Below, piece by piece: positions 1 through 7,757 of a stretch of DNA of 37,879 bases. The first letter of the stretch is position 1; the number at the start of each line of letters is the position of its first letter. The position numbers and the translations under genes were made by a program. This stretch comes from a virus, in IMG/VR virus record IMGVR_UViG_3300021962_000272, positions 1-37,879 of that record; one strand, given 5' to 3'. The notes beneath the pieces are model-generated. The model had not been told where the DNA came from. It saw only the letters and a program-made list of their open reading frames with translations, and searched no databases.

Positions 1-357
1 GTCCACATAGTATGTCGTCACGATCGTAGTCAGTCGATGAGTATGAAGCGGCGCTTCCTCGTCTTTACCACGGAAGTTGATCGAACCTTGCGTATGGAAA
101 AAGTGATCTGCAGTGTATTCTACGTTGAAACACTTGGACGCATACTTGGCTGCGCATTCCAGCTTCCATCTATGCAGTTCCTTCATAGCAGGAATTTCGT
201 CAACGAGATCCCATGCGTTCTTCTTGCTCATGTAGTTCATGCCACGCAACTTCTGGACCTGCTCGGTTGACATGAGTTCCGCGTTGATGGCTTCAGCGTC
301 TGGATGATTGAAGATAGCAATAGGCGTAGCCCACAGCTTCATATACTTTTCAGTCAT
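1..357 (-). CDS. 2OG-Fe(II) oxygenase-like protein (3' truncated by window)
   Basis: Open from an ATG at 357 to the window edge, 119 codons, so the C-terminus is missing. The start follows an AGGAG Shine-Dalgarno sequence 6 nt upstream. The opening (LWATPIAIF) and the stretch APLHTHRLTTIVTTYYVD near residues 102-119 resemble the phage 2OG-Fe(II) oxygenase family whose members open with F/LxTPI and carry an H-x-H/D ligand before a 'gvYYl' strand. That family hydroxylates unidentified substrates in T4-like phages. The distal His and the 2OG-binding Arg lie outside the window, so activity cannot be judged. It sits 9 nt downstream of the SDR gene and in the same frame. Family assignment is inference from short motifs. 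Confidence 0.55.
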   Translation of the reverse strand, partial: MTEKYMKLWATPIAIFNHPDAEAINAELMSTEQVQKLRGMNYMSKKNAWDLVDEIPAMKELHRWKLECAAKYASKCFNVEYTADHFFHTQGSINFRGKDEEAPLHTHRLTTIVTTYYVD

Positions 358-366
358 TTGATTCTC

Positions 367-1029
367 CTAGTGTAATGCGCAGCCGCCGGAAATATCAAGA
401 CAAGATCCAGTGACATGCGATGCTTCGTCTGATAACAAAAATCCAACAGCTTTGCCAACATCTTCTGGATAGGTGATACGACCTAATGGCGATGGATTAG
501 TATGAGAAGGATTTGACTTTGAGTTTCGCTTGTTTTTGGTGTAGCCAGGAAGGATCGTGTTTGCACGAATGTTCCACCGACCATACTCTTGCGCGATTAC
601 CTTCATGAATACATTCGTTGCAGCCTTAGCACTGCAGTATGCGCTCTTTTGTGGGAATCCAGTGTAAGCGCCTTTTGATACGATAGATACGATATTGCCT
701 TCGTATGATTCCATGAAGTGAGGAAGAACAGCGCGAGTCGTGTTCACTACTCCACGAAAATTAACACCAAGAATTTTATCGAACTCTTCTGGCGTAGTTT
801 CATGAAACAGCTTGTTCAAAGATTTTCCAGCGATGTTCACTACTGCATGGATTTGACCATAATGCTTGATCATTCTATCGAAGTATTCATTGACAGCGTC
901 AGGATTATCAACGTCCATTTCTTCGTGCGAACAAAGAACCGTGATCCAACCCTGTTCTGTCAGCTTGTAATGCGTAGCAAGCGCCATCCAGCTAGTTGCG
1001 CCTGTGATGATCGCGACTTTCTTATTCAC
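367..1029 (-). CDS. SDR-family oxidoreductase
   Basis: 220 aa short-chain dehydrogenase/reductase, the usual length for a classical SDR. Visible are the N-terminal Rossmann strand (VAIITGATS, residues 5-13), NIAG at 65-68 in place of NNAG, N90, S118, the catalytic Y131-x3-K135, and the LDISGG end typical of the family. The cofactor loop is odd: the usual TGxxxGIG reads TGATSWMA, so the second and third glycines are gone and NAD(P) binding may be altered. The start is a GTG at 1029, 8 nt inside the upstream gene and after AAGGAAG. The stop is TAG, part of TAGGAG, the ribosome binding site of the next gene. Substrate unknown. Confidence 0.85.
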   Translation of the reverse strand: MNKKVAIITGATSWMALATHYKLTEQGWITVLCSHEEMDVDNPDAVNEYFDRMIKHYGQIHAVVNIAGKSLNKLFHETTPEEFDKILGVNFRGVVNTTRAVLPHFMESYEGNIVSIVSKGAYTGFPQKSAYCSAKAATNVFMKVIAQEYGRWNIRANTILPGYTKNKRNSKSNPSHTNPSPLGRITYPEDVGKAVGFLLSDEASHVTGSCLDISGGCALH

Positions 1030-1387
1030 TTACAACTTCTTCCTTGTCCTGTTTGAATTCCAAACGCAGGTTGACCAGTTTTAGCAGATGACGATAGGTC
1101 ATGATTTCGATCTCTTCCATCTTTTCAGCTTGTCCGATGAACTTATCGTTGTTCGTGAACCAAGCATAGTAAAGACCATGCTCTTGCGAAACCTTGACTG
1201 GAATGTATGGCATGTCTGACTTATCAATAGCAAGAACATCGTCAGTCGTCACACCACCGCCTACCATTTCGGGACCATCAGGGTTGACGCCAAAGTATTT
1301 GCGCAAAACGAAACGCGCAATCATAATACCGACGAACCAGCTCGATGCTGCAACCACAATGTTGATACCGTATGACATCCAATCCAT
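1022..1387 (-). CDS. small single-pass membrane protein
   Basis: 121 aa. Residues 6-29 form one hydrophobic segment (YGINIVVAASSWFVGIMIAR), followed by a soluble, acidic C-terminal part ending in a charged, probably helical tail. The ATG at 1387 follows AAGGAAAG. It overlaps the SDR start by 8 nt, suggesting translational coupling. I do not recognise the family. Confidence 0.7.
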   Translation of the reverse strand: MDWMSYGINIVVAASSWFVGIMIARFVLRKYFGVNPDGPEMVGGGVTTDDVLAIDKSDMPYIPVKVSQEHGLYYAWFTNNDKFIGQAEKMEEIEIMTYRHLLKLVNLRLEFKQDKEEVVSE

Positions 1388-1400
1388 TTACTTTCCTTTC

Positions 1401-1931
1401 TTAGATCTGCTTAGTGATATGATCAACAATCAAGGTTGTATCTTCTGGAGTCATGTGATCAAACTTTTCTGTAAGAAACATGAGAACCATATTTGTCATG
1501 ATGTTGTTGACCTTGCTTTCGCGCCCAGCAAGCCATGTTTCATTCTGGTTGCTGCCCCTCTTAGCATATCTTATATTACGCTCATTCTTCGTCGTTCGCA
1601 AGTAAATAATGCTCAGGTCATACTTTTCGTTGCAGTGTTCTAGGAAAGATGAGGTGAACAGTCTGTCGCCTTCGTAAATTACGATGGCATCATTAGGCAA
1701 TGTAGCCAAGAACTTGATAGCCTCTGGCTGAACAGACATACTCATACGATCTGTGCCAGCAAACGTTTCACCTTCTTCATATTTGCCTAGAACATAAACG
1801 TTGTCTTTCTGATGATAAGGAACCAGCTTGAACTCATTGAACTTAGCTTCTGGTTTCAGCTTCTCGATTAGCTTCCACATAAGAGTAGTCTTACCAGATC
1901 CTGGCTCACCACCGATAGCAATCACTTTCAT
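1401..1931 (-). CDS. P-loop nucleotide kinase, candidate modified-base kinase
   Basis: 176 aa with a clear Walker A (GGEPGSGKTT, residues 7-16) at the extreme N-terminus and an IVYEGDRLF strand near 85-93 that can serve as Walker B. The size fits a small P-loop kinase. It overlaps the upstream helical-protein gene by the ATGA tetranucleotide and ends a block with a TET/JBP oxygenase and a methyltransferase-like gene. P-loop kinases that phosphorylate 5-hydroxymethyl pyrimidines within DNA are known from phages with hypermodified thymine, which makes that role attractive here. This is inference from context; a deoxynucleotide or other small-molecule kinase is the alternative. Confidence 0.7.
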   Translation of the reverse strand: MKVIAIGGEPGSGKTTLMWKLIEKLKPEAKFNEFKLVPYHQKDNVYVLGKYEEGETFAGTDRMSMSVQPEAIKFLATLPNDAIVIYEGDRLFTSSFLEHCNEKYDLSIIYLRTTKNERNIRYAKRGSNQNETWLAGRESKVNNIMTNMVLMFLTEKFDHMTPEDTTLIVDHITKQI

Positions 1932-3070
1932 AGGAATCCTCTCAGTCCATAATTATTGAAACCGTTCTTGAAGCAGCTCCACTCGTTATCCATCATGATA
2001 ACTTCACCTGTTAGTCTATAGTGATTCTGTTTCACTTTAGATAAACCAGGATCGTCTGGATTATGCTCTAGTCGTAGATGTTCAGGTAGACACTCTTTTC
2101 TCATGTCCCAGAACAGCTGGAACTGATTACCCCATTCTGATTCTGCATATTTGATTCTGTTATAGAACATATCCATATAGACGTTTGGATATCTACGATC
2201 TGGTCTATGCCAAGACTTGTAGCAGCAGAGGGTTGATTCTAGTGTGAAGTAGCTCACGTCTGGGTGATCAATGCGAGCAGCTGCTTCTGCTAGAAGAATT
2301 CTACCTTCTTCCTTCAACCACTCTAAGATGTCTGGAGAATACTTTACGTCATCCTTCCACCAGTCTAGATCATCACGCCCAAGAACTTTACATAGACCGT
2401 TCCTGTGCGAGCGCGAACCACTGATATCATCTAGGAAGAGATTGTCGCAGTCGATATTGACGCCCTGTATTCTCAGATACTCTAGATATGAGAAAGCTGA
2501 TAAGCGACCAAACGACATGAAGTTGTTGCGAACGAATGACCATGCGTTGCGGAAGTTCTGATATTTATCAGTCGTATTACAGATAGAATCATACAATGCT
2601 TTCTGTGAGCCGTATGTATCTACGACTTTCTTATAGGATGCAACGCATTGAGGAAAACCAGTCTTGCCTATCTTGAAATACTTACGATCAGTATCCCAAC
2701 CAGAACCTGCTTTGAACTTCTGGTGATTATCATTCCACCAAGAATCTAGCTCATCTACATTGAGATCTTTGACCGATGGGAACTTCTTGAATATGAAATA
2801 GCTCGTGACGATATTCTGCGAGCAACCATTGATGAAAGCAATCCAGAGCTTATCTTCTTCGTTCATGTTCATGTGATTCGATAACCACGGGAACGCAAAG
2901 TAAACAGCACCAGGATGCGAACGATACTTCAAATGGTATTCATAGAAACGAAGGAAAACTTCTCTTCGGTATATTGGGCTTCTGAAATCAAAACCAGCTT
3001 GCAGATCACTGACTTCAGGTTGATTGGTTAGGTCTGACCAGCGACCTATTTTATCAGGTGAATGCGTCAA
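1928..3070 (-). CDS. helical protein resembling DNA-hypermodification transferase/kinase-helical family
   Basis: 380 aa, rich in Trp, Tyr and Phe, apparently all-helical, with conserved-looking blocks YRSHPGAVYFAF (50-61), EEDKLWIAFINGCSQN (71-86) and the Asp/Trp-rich LGRDDLDWWKDDVKY. The organisation recalls helical proteins found with TET/JBP oxygenases and P-loop kinases in phage hypermodification clusters (amino acid:DNA transferase, alpha-glutamyl/putrescinyl thymine pyrophosphorylase, or the helical partner domain of 5-hmdU DNA kinase). I cannot tell these apart by eye. The only plausible start is TTG at 3070 after an AAGGA; it overlaps the upstream gene by 17 nt and the kinase by 4 nt, so the block is translationally coupled. 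Confidence 0.5.
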   Translation of the reverse strand: MTHSPDKIGRWSDLTNQPEVSDLQAGFDFRSPIYRREVFLRFYEYHLKYRSHPGAVYFAFPWLSNHMNMNEEDKLWIAFINGCSQNIVTSYFIFKKFPSVKDLNVDELDSWWNDNHQKFKAGSGWDTDRKYFKIGKTGFPQCVASYKKVVDTYGSQKALYDSICNTTDKYQNFRNAWSFVRNNFMSFGRLSAFSYLEYLRIQGVNIDCDNLFLDDISGSRSHRNGLCKVLGRDDLDWWKDDVKYSPDILEWLKEEGRILLAEAAARIDHPDVSYFTLESTLCCYKSWHRPDRRYPNVYMDMFYNRIKYAESEWGNQFQLFWDMRKECLPEHLRLEHNPDDPGLSKVKQNHYRLTGEVIMMDNEWSCFKNGFNNYGLRGFL

Positions 3071-3821
3071 GAGGACCAGTATCCTTTTCTAAGAAATAGA
3101 AACCATTAGCTGTAGTTGCTAGATCAAAATGCTTGAACTCAGTTTCATGTAGCCCAGGAACGGCTACGAAATAGACTGCGTTCTTAGCTCTAAATGCAGC
3201 TTTGATTATACTATATCTATGATTAGAATACAACCACTTTGAGTAAGCCTTCACATAATCATACTTGTCTGTGAGTTGCTCACCGAAGATCTTGGAATAC
3301 TTTTCGCCATGAACAGCGATAGGATAAGTGACGGATGTGTCAGTCCACGCGACTAGTTTTGGCTTTGATTGAAACGCTTTGTTGAAACAATCGTTCCATT
3401 TCGTAGTGATCTGTAGAACGCTGGAGTTAGGAAGGTCTAAGAACTTCATGTCACTATTGTCGTCAAGCAGCATAGCTTCCTTTGCGTCTTCGAGTCTAGA
3501 TTCAAGACCCATAGAAGAAAGCTGCTTGACGCAATCTTGATCAATTTCACTAGCTACATGGCGATCAACATTGTATAGACCACGAATGATCGTGCTCATG
3601 ATCCCAACGCCAGCGAAATACTCACGAACATTATAACGTTCGCTGGCGTCGAGAACTCCTTCCAACATCCACTTAGTTGCCCAGCACTTAGCAGCAACTA
3701 GAGGTAGATGTTGAGAAACATAATGAATGTATGATCTAGAATGTAAGTCTGAGTCACTTTCGTTTTTGAGTTCGATATTGAACGGAAGTTTCCACTGCTC
3801 ACACAAGAGTGCTGTTTTCAT
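3054..3821 (-). CDS. Rossmann methyltransferase-like protein, possibly a base-modifying enzyme
   Basis: 255 aa from the ATG at 3821 (MKTALLCEQW); an ATG at 3860 would add 13 residues but increases the overlap with the TET/JBP gene from 23 to 62 nt. The core shows a C5-methyltransferase-like motif I (REYFAGVGIMST, near 66-77 of this start) and an acidic motif II (ASEIDQDCV). The Pro-Cys catalytic dipeptide of DNA cytosine-C5 methyltransferases is not visible where expected; there the sequence reads LVAWTDTSVTYP. It may be a diverged C5 methylase that prepares substrate for the neighbouring oxygenase, or a catalytically different relative. Coupled by overlap to genes on both sides. Confidence 0.55.
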   Translation of the reverse strand: MKTALLCEQWKLPFNIELKNESDSDLHSRSYIHYVSQHLPLVAAKCWATKWMLEGVLDASERYNVREYFAGVGIMSTIIRGLYNVDRHVASEIDQDCVKQLSSMGLESRLEDAKEAMLLDDNSDMKFLDLPNSSVLQITTKWNDCFNKAFQSKPKLVAWTDTSVTYPIAVHGEKYSKIFGEQLTDKYDYVKAYSKWLYSNHRYSIIKAAFRAKNAVYFVAVPGLHETEFKHFDLATTANGFYFLEKDTGPLDAFT

Positions 3822-5205
3822 TGCCAAGACCCAGCTTACCCAAAACTTCTTCAGCTTCATCAAGCAAGCCGTTGTTACCTAGATAACGACCCCACTCTTC
3901 ACCGTCCCACATTCCTGGAGAGACGCCATTCCAACCTTCATGCCATAGCTCATGCTCTTTGTTGTTTCTGCGCATGTAAACGAAGTTCTTACGAGCTTCT
4001 TCATACTTCTTAGAGCCGCATTCAAGCATAGACTCACGGAAATACATCACGACTGACATACGCTCGAAACCTTCTTCGTAGTTGAAGGCAGGAGAGTTGC
4101 TATGGATACGATGAGCATTCATCATGATCATATCCCCTGCACGAATATCAGCTGCTACGCGGAACTCAGGGAAGCACAGATAGAAACCATCATAGTCTTT
4201 GCCGTTATCCAAAACGAGAAGATTGCTGAAACCTCTAGGATTTTCATGCGTTTCCCATGACTCACAGAGGTCACCAACGTCACGATGCGCTGCTGTGCGG
4301 AAGTCGCGATTGATAGTCAGTGTTGTGTAAGGAGTCTTACCAATCTGCCAATCAGGACCAAGTTTGTTCATAGCTTCCATCTGACCAGCGAAACGAACTG
4401 GCAAGTTTTCTTCATAGACTTTAGCAGCTGCTTCGAACAGAGGAATAGCACCCTCATAGAGCTGATGATTGCTAGCAGTCCAACCAGTTTCGCGACAGAA
4501 CGGAATACGCGGATAACGATCCATGAATCCACCGACACCAGAACGAACACCGTTGGCATAAGTTGTATCTGATACTAGATCGTTGAACACATGTTCAGCA
4601 GCCATCTTACGTTCTTGAGGATTCTTATCCTTGACGGATTCATACCAGTCTTCGAAGTTGAAGTTCTTAGTCTTTTCTACGATCCAGATGGCACCACTCT
4701 TGATACGCTCTTTGATATGCCAAACGTCTTTACCAGTGCCTCTATTCTTGAGCGGAACGTTTGGATTAGAATCGTAGATATACTGCAACTGATCCTCTCC
4801 AGTGATAACGTCTGGAGGAGAAAGAGCCATCATATATTCAAGAACTGCTTTCTGACGTTCTGTAACCCAACGACGAGAACCAAGACCATCAGGAAGCTGT
4901 TGGAATTCAGTTTCACGATCCATGCCTGCTGCAATACCACGATTGTCAGACATAACAGCGCCAGAGCGCAGAGCAGTATAAGCTGCGTCTGTCATTTCTT
5001 TCGAGAACACGCCTTTGCGGAACTTACACAGAATGTTCTTTTCAGAATGCTCTTCACCCATCATAATCTGAAGAGGAGTGAGCGGTTCATAAACGTCTGC
5101 GTCTTCAGTAAGAACCAGATCATAGCAGTCATGATCGAGGAACTTACCCAAAACGTGGTCAATCTTGTTGCGATTAGAATGTTCTAGATAGATCTTTTTT
5201 ACCAT
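3799..5205 (-). CDS. TET/JBP-type 2OG-Fe(II) DNA dioxygenase
   Basis: 468 aa. The C-terminal half carries the TET/JBP signature: TLTINRDFRTAAHRDVGDL (residues 296-314, with R303, H307 and D309), a LVLDNGKDYDGFYLCFPE strand pair, VAADIRAGDMIMMNAHRIHSN (third metal ligand probably H368), and R382 for 2-oxoglutarate. In trypanosome JBP this fold hydroxylates thymine in DNA, in TET 5-methylcytosine; phage members hydroxylate pyrimidines as the first step of hypermodification. The N-terminal 180 residues are unassigned. The start has a strong AGGAGGG site. It leads the kinase/helical/methyltransferase block, and a sigma70-type promoter lies about 670 nt upstream inside another gene. Which base it oxidises cannot be read from sequence. 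Confidence 0.85.
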   Translation of the reverse strand: MVKKIYLEHSNRNKIDHVLGKFLDHDCYDLVLTEDADVYEPLTPLQIMMGEEHSEKNILCKFRKGVFSKEMTDAAYTALRSGAVMSDNRGIAAGMDRETEFQQLPDGLGSRRWVTERQKAVLEYMMALSPPDVITGEDQLQYIYDSNPNVPLKNRGTGKDVWHIKERIKSGAIWIVEKTKNFNFEDWYESVKDKNPQERKMAAEHVFNDLVSDTTYANGVRSGVGGFMDRYPRIPFCRETGWTASNHQLYEGAIPLFEAAAKVYEENLPVRFAGQMEAMNKLGPDWQIGKTPYTTLTINRDFRTAAHRDVGDLCESWETHENPRGFSNLLVLDNGKDYDGFYLCFPEFRVAADIRAGDMIMMNAHRIHSNSPAFNYEEGFERMSVVMYFRESMLECGSKKYEEARKNFVYMRRNNKEHELWHEGWNGVSPGMWDGEEWGRYLGNNGLLDEAEEVLGKLGLGNENSTLV

Positions 5206-5231
5206 AATACCCTCCTATGAAAACCTCGTCT

Positions 5232-5810
5232 CTATGTATGCTTTTGGAGATTTTCATAAGTGTTATAAAACACATTTTCCCCATAAATCTTAGTCACATT
5301 TTCGATACTAGGGAAAATAAAAATGAAGTCAACTTCTGGATTCTTACGAACCAACCATTGCAGATAGTTCACACGACCAGGATTGTCAGCTGCGCTCGCA
5401 CGTGTGGAAGGACCGTAGTTTGGAGTTCCGTCATACACGTTAGAAAGAAGCTGCTTGTCGTCCTGAATCAGAAAGTCAAAACCAAGACAGATCAGCTGAT
5501 TGTATTCCATCTTGATAGCTTCGCGCATGGCATTGATACCAGCGTTGCTACGAGGACGTCCAATGTTACACTCAGCTGGTTCCCAACGTTCGTCCATAGG
5601 CGGAACGATGAAACGCTTAGAGGGGAAGTCGCTTCCTTCTATTTCTGTAATAATACCGTCATCAATAGCAACGAGGAAGTCAGGAATAGAGTTATCAAAG
5701 TAATCACGATAAAGCGCATTACATCCATAGATTGTTCCATATGGTTTGAGTTTAGTCAATTCAAAGCCTTTACGGCTTGTTCCGTTGCCAATGATAAACG
5801 CAGTGTTCAT
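5232..5810 (-). CDS. GNGTSR-type Rossmann-like protein (DUF115/MptE-like?)
   Basis: 192 aa. The N-terminus AFIIGNGTSRKGFEL (4-18) followed by GTIYGCNALYRDY and PDFLVAIDDGI is a recurrent signature of phage proteins related to DUF115/6-hydroxymethylpterin diphosphokinase-like and some glycosyltransferase-like folds. Nucleotide or sugar-nucleotide binding is plausible but unproven. The start overlaps the upstream gene by ATGA. The stop is TAG, rare here; amber readthrough would add only about ten residues. It lies 26 nt upstream of the TET/JBP gene and probably shares its transcript. Confidence 0.6.
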   Translation of the reverse strand: MNTAFIIGNGTSRKGFELTKLKPYGTIYGCNALYRDYFDNSIPDFLVAIDDGIITEIEGSDFPSKRFIVPPMDERWEPAECNIGRPRSNAGINAMREAIKMEYNQLICLGFDFLIQDDKQLLSNVYDGTPNYGPSTRASAADNPGRVNYLQWLVRKNPEVDFIFIFPSIENVTKIYGENVFYNTYENLQKHT

Positions 5811-6388
5811 GCTACAGCCTTCTTCGTAGAACCTTTCGGGCGACCCCTGCCACGCTTGACAGGAACTTGAGTTTCATTATACTCGAGAAAGGTTGAGTTG
5901 TCAACATCAACCTCCTGCACGATTGGAGCTGGCGGAGTGATTGGAGTTGCTACTTGTCGACCCCATGCTTCCCATAGATTAGGGAATGCTTCCGCGATTG
6001 CTTCTGGCATAATTTTGATCTGACGGTTCTTCATGCGAAGAAGCAGTTTGGCGTCACGAGGATCAACAGATTCAAGAACCTGAATGAACAGCTGTTCGCG
6101 CTTGAGCGGATTTACTTCACGCCCTTCAGGGCTATCTACAAAGTAGATCAGCTTCTTGCATTCAACGTAGAAACGACCTTCTTGATCAGCTGCGTCGAAC
6201 AGAGGACGATATGGTGGATCACCAGCAGGAAGCAACCACTTCACGCCTGGATCCATACCATAACCAAGGACCGCCTTCAGCGCATAAGAGCTATACAGCT
6301 TCAGGAAGTCAACTTGACGTTCCTTGGTTGTCTGTGCTTCAATCTTGGCAATCAGGTTTGCCATACATTTACTAGTATCAAGCGCCAT
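5807..6388 (-). CDS. conserved phage protein with AT-hook-like tail (DUF6433-like)
   Basis: 193 aa from the ATG at 6388 (10 nt after AGGAG); a GTG two codons earlier is too close to the SD. The body resembles the conserved T4-like/cyanophage family DUF6433 (LYSSYALKAVLGYGMDPGVKWLLP). The C-terminal KRGRGRPKGSTKK is a textbook AT-hook (RGRP core), which would bind the minor groove of AT-rich DNA. An essentially perfect sigma70-type promoter lies within the coding region at 5876-5904. Overlaps the upstream gene by 11 nt. Function unknown; DNA binding inferred from the tail. Confidence 0.65.
   Translation of the reverse strand: MALDTSKCMANLIAKIEAQTTKERQVDFLKLYSSYALKAVLGYGMDPGVKWLLPAGDPPYRPLFDAADQEGRFYVECKKLIYFVDSPEGREVNPLKREQLFIQVLESVDPRDAKLLLRMKNRQIKIMPEAIAEAFPNLWEAWGRQVATPITPPAPIVQEVDVDNSTFLEYNETQVPVKRGRGRPKGSTKKAVA
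5876..5904 (-). promoter_or_regulatory. sigma70-type promoter inside a coding gene
   Basis: Minus strand TTGACA, 17 bp, TATAAT, in the DUF6433-like gene. The first downstream genes are the GNGTSR protein and the TET/JBP block. Confidence 0.75.
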
Positions 6389-6689
6389 CGTCACTCATCT
6401 CCTTAGGTTCGTAGTAGTCAATAACATTTATAAACGATTTTTTCTGCTCTTCAGTCCAACTAGCGAGATAATCATTATCCTGATCAAACATCTTCAGATA
6501 CTCTTCTTCTGAAATCTCGCGATAGTCGATGATACCAGTAGGATCAATGTGCTTCTGACTGAACTCTTTGAACGTCGTATCAGTTTCGCGCATTACAACT
6601 TCGTCGAGCGCGTCTTCTGCGTTCTTTGCTCGCACGACATAACGCATACGAAACGACGAAAGAACATCGACTACTACGAGCTTGGACAT
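6378..6689 (-). CDS. conserved small phage protein
   Basis: 103 aa acidic protein. The N-terminus (VVVDVLSSFRMRYVVRAKNAEDALDEVV) is a beta-strand followed by an 'AEDALD' helix, seen in conserved uncharacterised proteins of T4-like phages. It ends MSDDGA, overlapping the next gene, and its ATG overlaps the last base of the MazG-like stop codon. No catalytic motif seen. Confidence 0.65.
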   Translation of the reverse strand: MSKLVVVDVLSSFRMRYVVRAKNAEDALDEVVMRETDTTFKEFSQKHIDPTGIIDYREISEEEYLKMFDQDNDYLASWTEEQKKSFINVIDYYEPKEMSDDGA

Positions 6690-7138
6690 TAGATATCGCC
6701 TTCTTTACGATTGTTGGAATAGAACGGATCAAACGTTCCGCCAGGATAACGAGCTTCGAGCTTTGCTACATTCGCAGCAATCACTTCGTTCGGATCAAGA
6801 TCAAGAGCGTTACATGCGTTGATCCAATACCAAATCACATCGCCAAGTTCTTTCTTGAGATGCTCTTCCGTTTCAGGAGTGAATGGCTTACCTTGGAACA
6901 AACACTTCTTGACGATTTCCTGAGCTTCACCAGCTTCGCTTGTCAGACCGATCATAGCAGTCAGAAGGAGCGGAGCGTTCGCGCGCATGTGAACGTCCAT
7001 CAGACTATCGTAGAACTTCTCAACATTCTTGCTCTGCTCGCTGGTAACAGCGCGAACGAACGTGGCATACTTTTCTAGATCAATCATAATTCTGTCATAC
7101 TCCCTGTTGTGATAGTCTAAGTCTGGAACGATAATCAC
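6689..7138 (-). CDS. MazG-like nucleoside triphosphate pyrophosphohydrolase
   Basis: 149 aa from a GTG at 7138 in a GTGA overlap with the upstream stop; an ATG 45 nt further in (MIDLEKYATF) is an alternative. The all-alpha NTP-PPase motif is plain: LTSEAGEAQEIVKK followed about 30 residues later by KKELGDVIWYW, giving the ExxE...ExxD metal-binding set. Such enzymes cleave (d)NTPs to (d)NMP and PPi and, in phages, adjust nucleotide pools or remove ppGpp-type signals. In a phage with a likely modified base it could also remove unwanted dNTPs; that last point is inference. Confidence 0.85.
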   Translation of the reverse strand: MIIVPDLDYHNREYDRIMIDLEKYATFVRAVTSEQSKNVEKFYDSLMDVHMRANAPLLLTAMIGLTSEAGEAQEIVKKCLFQGKPFTPETEEHLKKELGDVIWYWINACNALDLDPNEVIAANVAKLEARYPGGTFDPFYSNNRKEGDI

Positions 7139-7560
7139 GTTCCTACCTTCTTCATCCACTCTTGAACTCTGCCTAAAGCTGATTCAGCATATTGCGCTTG
7201 CTTGCGTTTAGCCTTACGTTCAAAATACATTCGCATCTTAGCTGATTCCGACAAAGACTTCATGTTACGAATATCTGGATCGATCGTTTCTATACGATGT
7301 GAAGTATATCCATCCATATACTCTCTCCATTCGCGCGAAACAAAATCTGCAATCCATGCTTCTGGATCTAACGTAATGGCTTCATAATCTTTTTTTGCTT
7401 CCGCCAGCGCCTCGACAGGATTCCATTGAACCAGTTCGGCTTTATCAGCAAAGTTATAACCGCCAGTCGAAGGCACAGCATCAGCAGCATATTGTTTCAC
7501 GAGAGAAGGACCAGCAGCTGCGCCGATACCAAGCATACCAAGAACACCACGACGGTTCAT
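7135..7560 (-). CDS. hypothetical protein with Tat-like N-terminal signal
   Basis: 141 aa from the ATG at 7560, preceded by GGAGGT at 5 nt spacing; longer reading frames upstream lack a ribosome site. The N-terminus MNRRGVLGMLGIGAAAGPSL has twin arginines and a short hydrophobic stretch, similar to a Tat signal or to the short hydrophobic leader common in small phage proteins. The rest is charged and helical (ESAKMRMYFERKAKRKQAQ). The ATGA overlap couples it to the gene upstream. No family recognised. Confidence 0.65.
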   Translation of the reverse strand: MNRRGVLGMLGIGAAAGPSLVKQYAADAVPSTGGYNFADKAELVQWNPVEALAEAKKDYEAITLDPEAWIADFVSREWREYMDGYTSHRIETIDPDIRNMKSLSESAKMRMYFERKAKRKQAQYAESALGRVQEWMKKVGT

Positions 7561-7757
7561 CGACGACCTCCATTGTAAACAATGGCGTAGCACTCATACT
7601 CTTTCTTACCATCATCCAAGCATTGCTTGTAATGAAATGTCGCACGTTCTGATTGTGATGCAACAATCATATAACCCAATAGCATGATTACACCAATTAT
7701 GGCAATCATCGTCTTACCAAAGTGAAGATCAATCCATGATTCGCGGTAATGAGTCAT
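7557..7757 (-). CDS. small single-pass membrane protein
   Basis: 66 aa from the ATG at 7757, which shares one base with the TAA of the preceding gene. Residues 14-33 (TMIAIIGVIMLLGYMIVAS) form one membrane helix; the C-terminal part contains two Cys (QCLDDGKKEYEC). With its membrane neighbour this could be a holin/antiholin-like pair, but nothing beyond size and hydrophobicity supports that. Confidence 0.6.
   Translation of the reverse strand: MTHYRESWIDLHFGKTMIAIIGVIMLLGYMIVASQSERATFHYKQCLDDGKKEYECYAIVYNGGRR

Noticed and set aside
37-1643. Plus-strand frames opposite the SDR, membrane and kinase genes
   Set aside because: They mirror the codon periodicity of the minus-strand genes and have no SD or recognisable motif.
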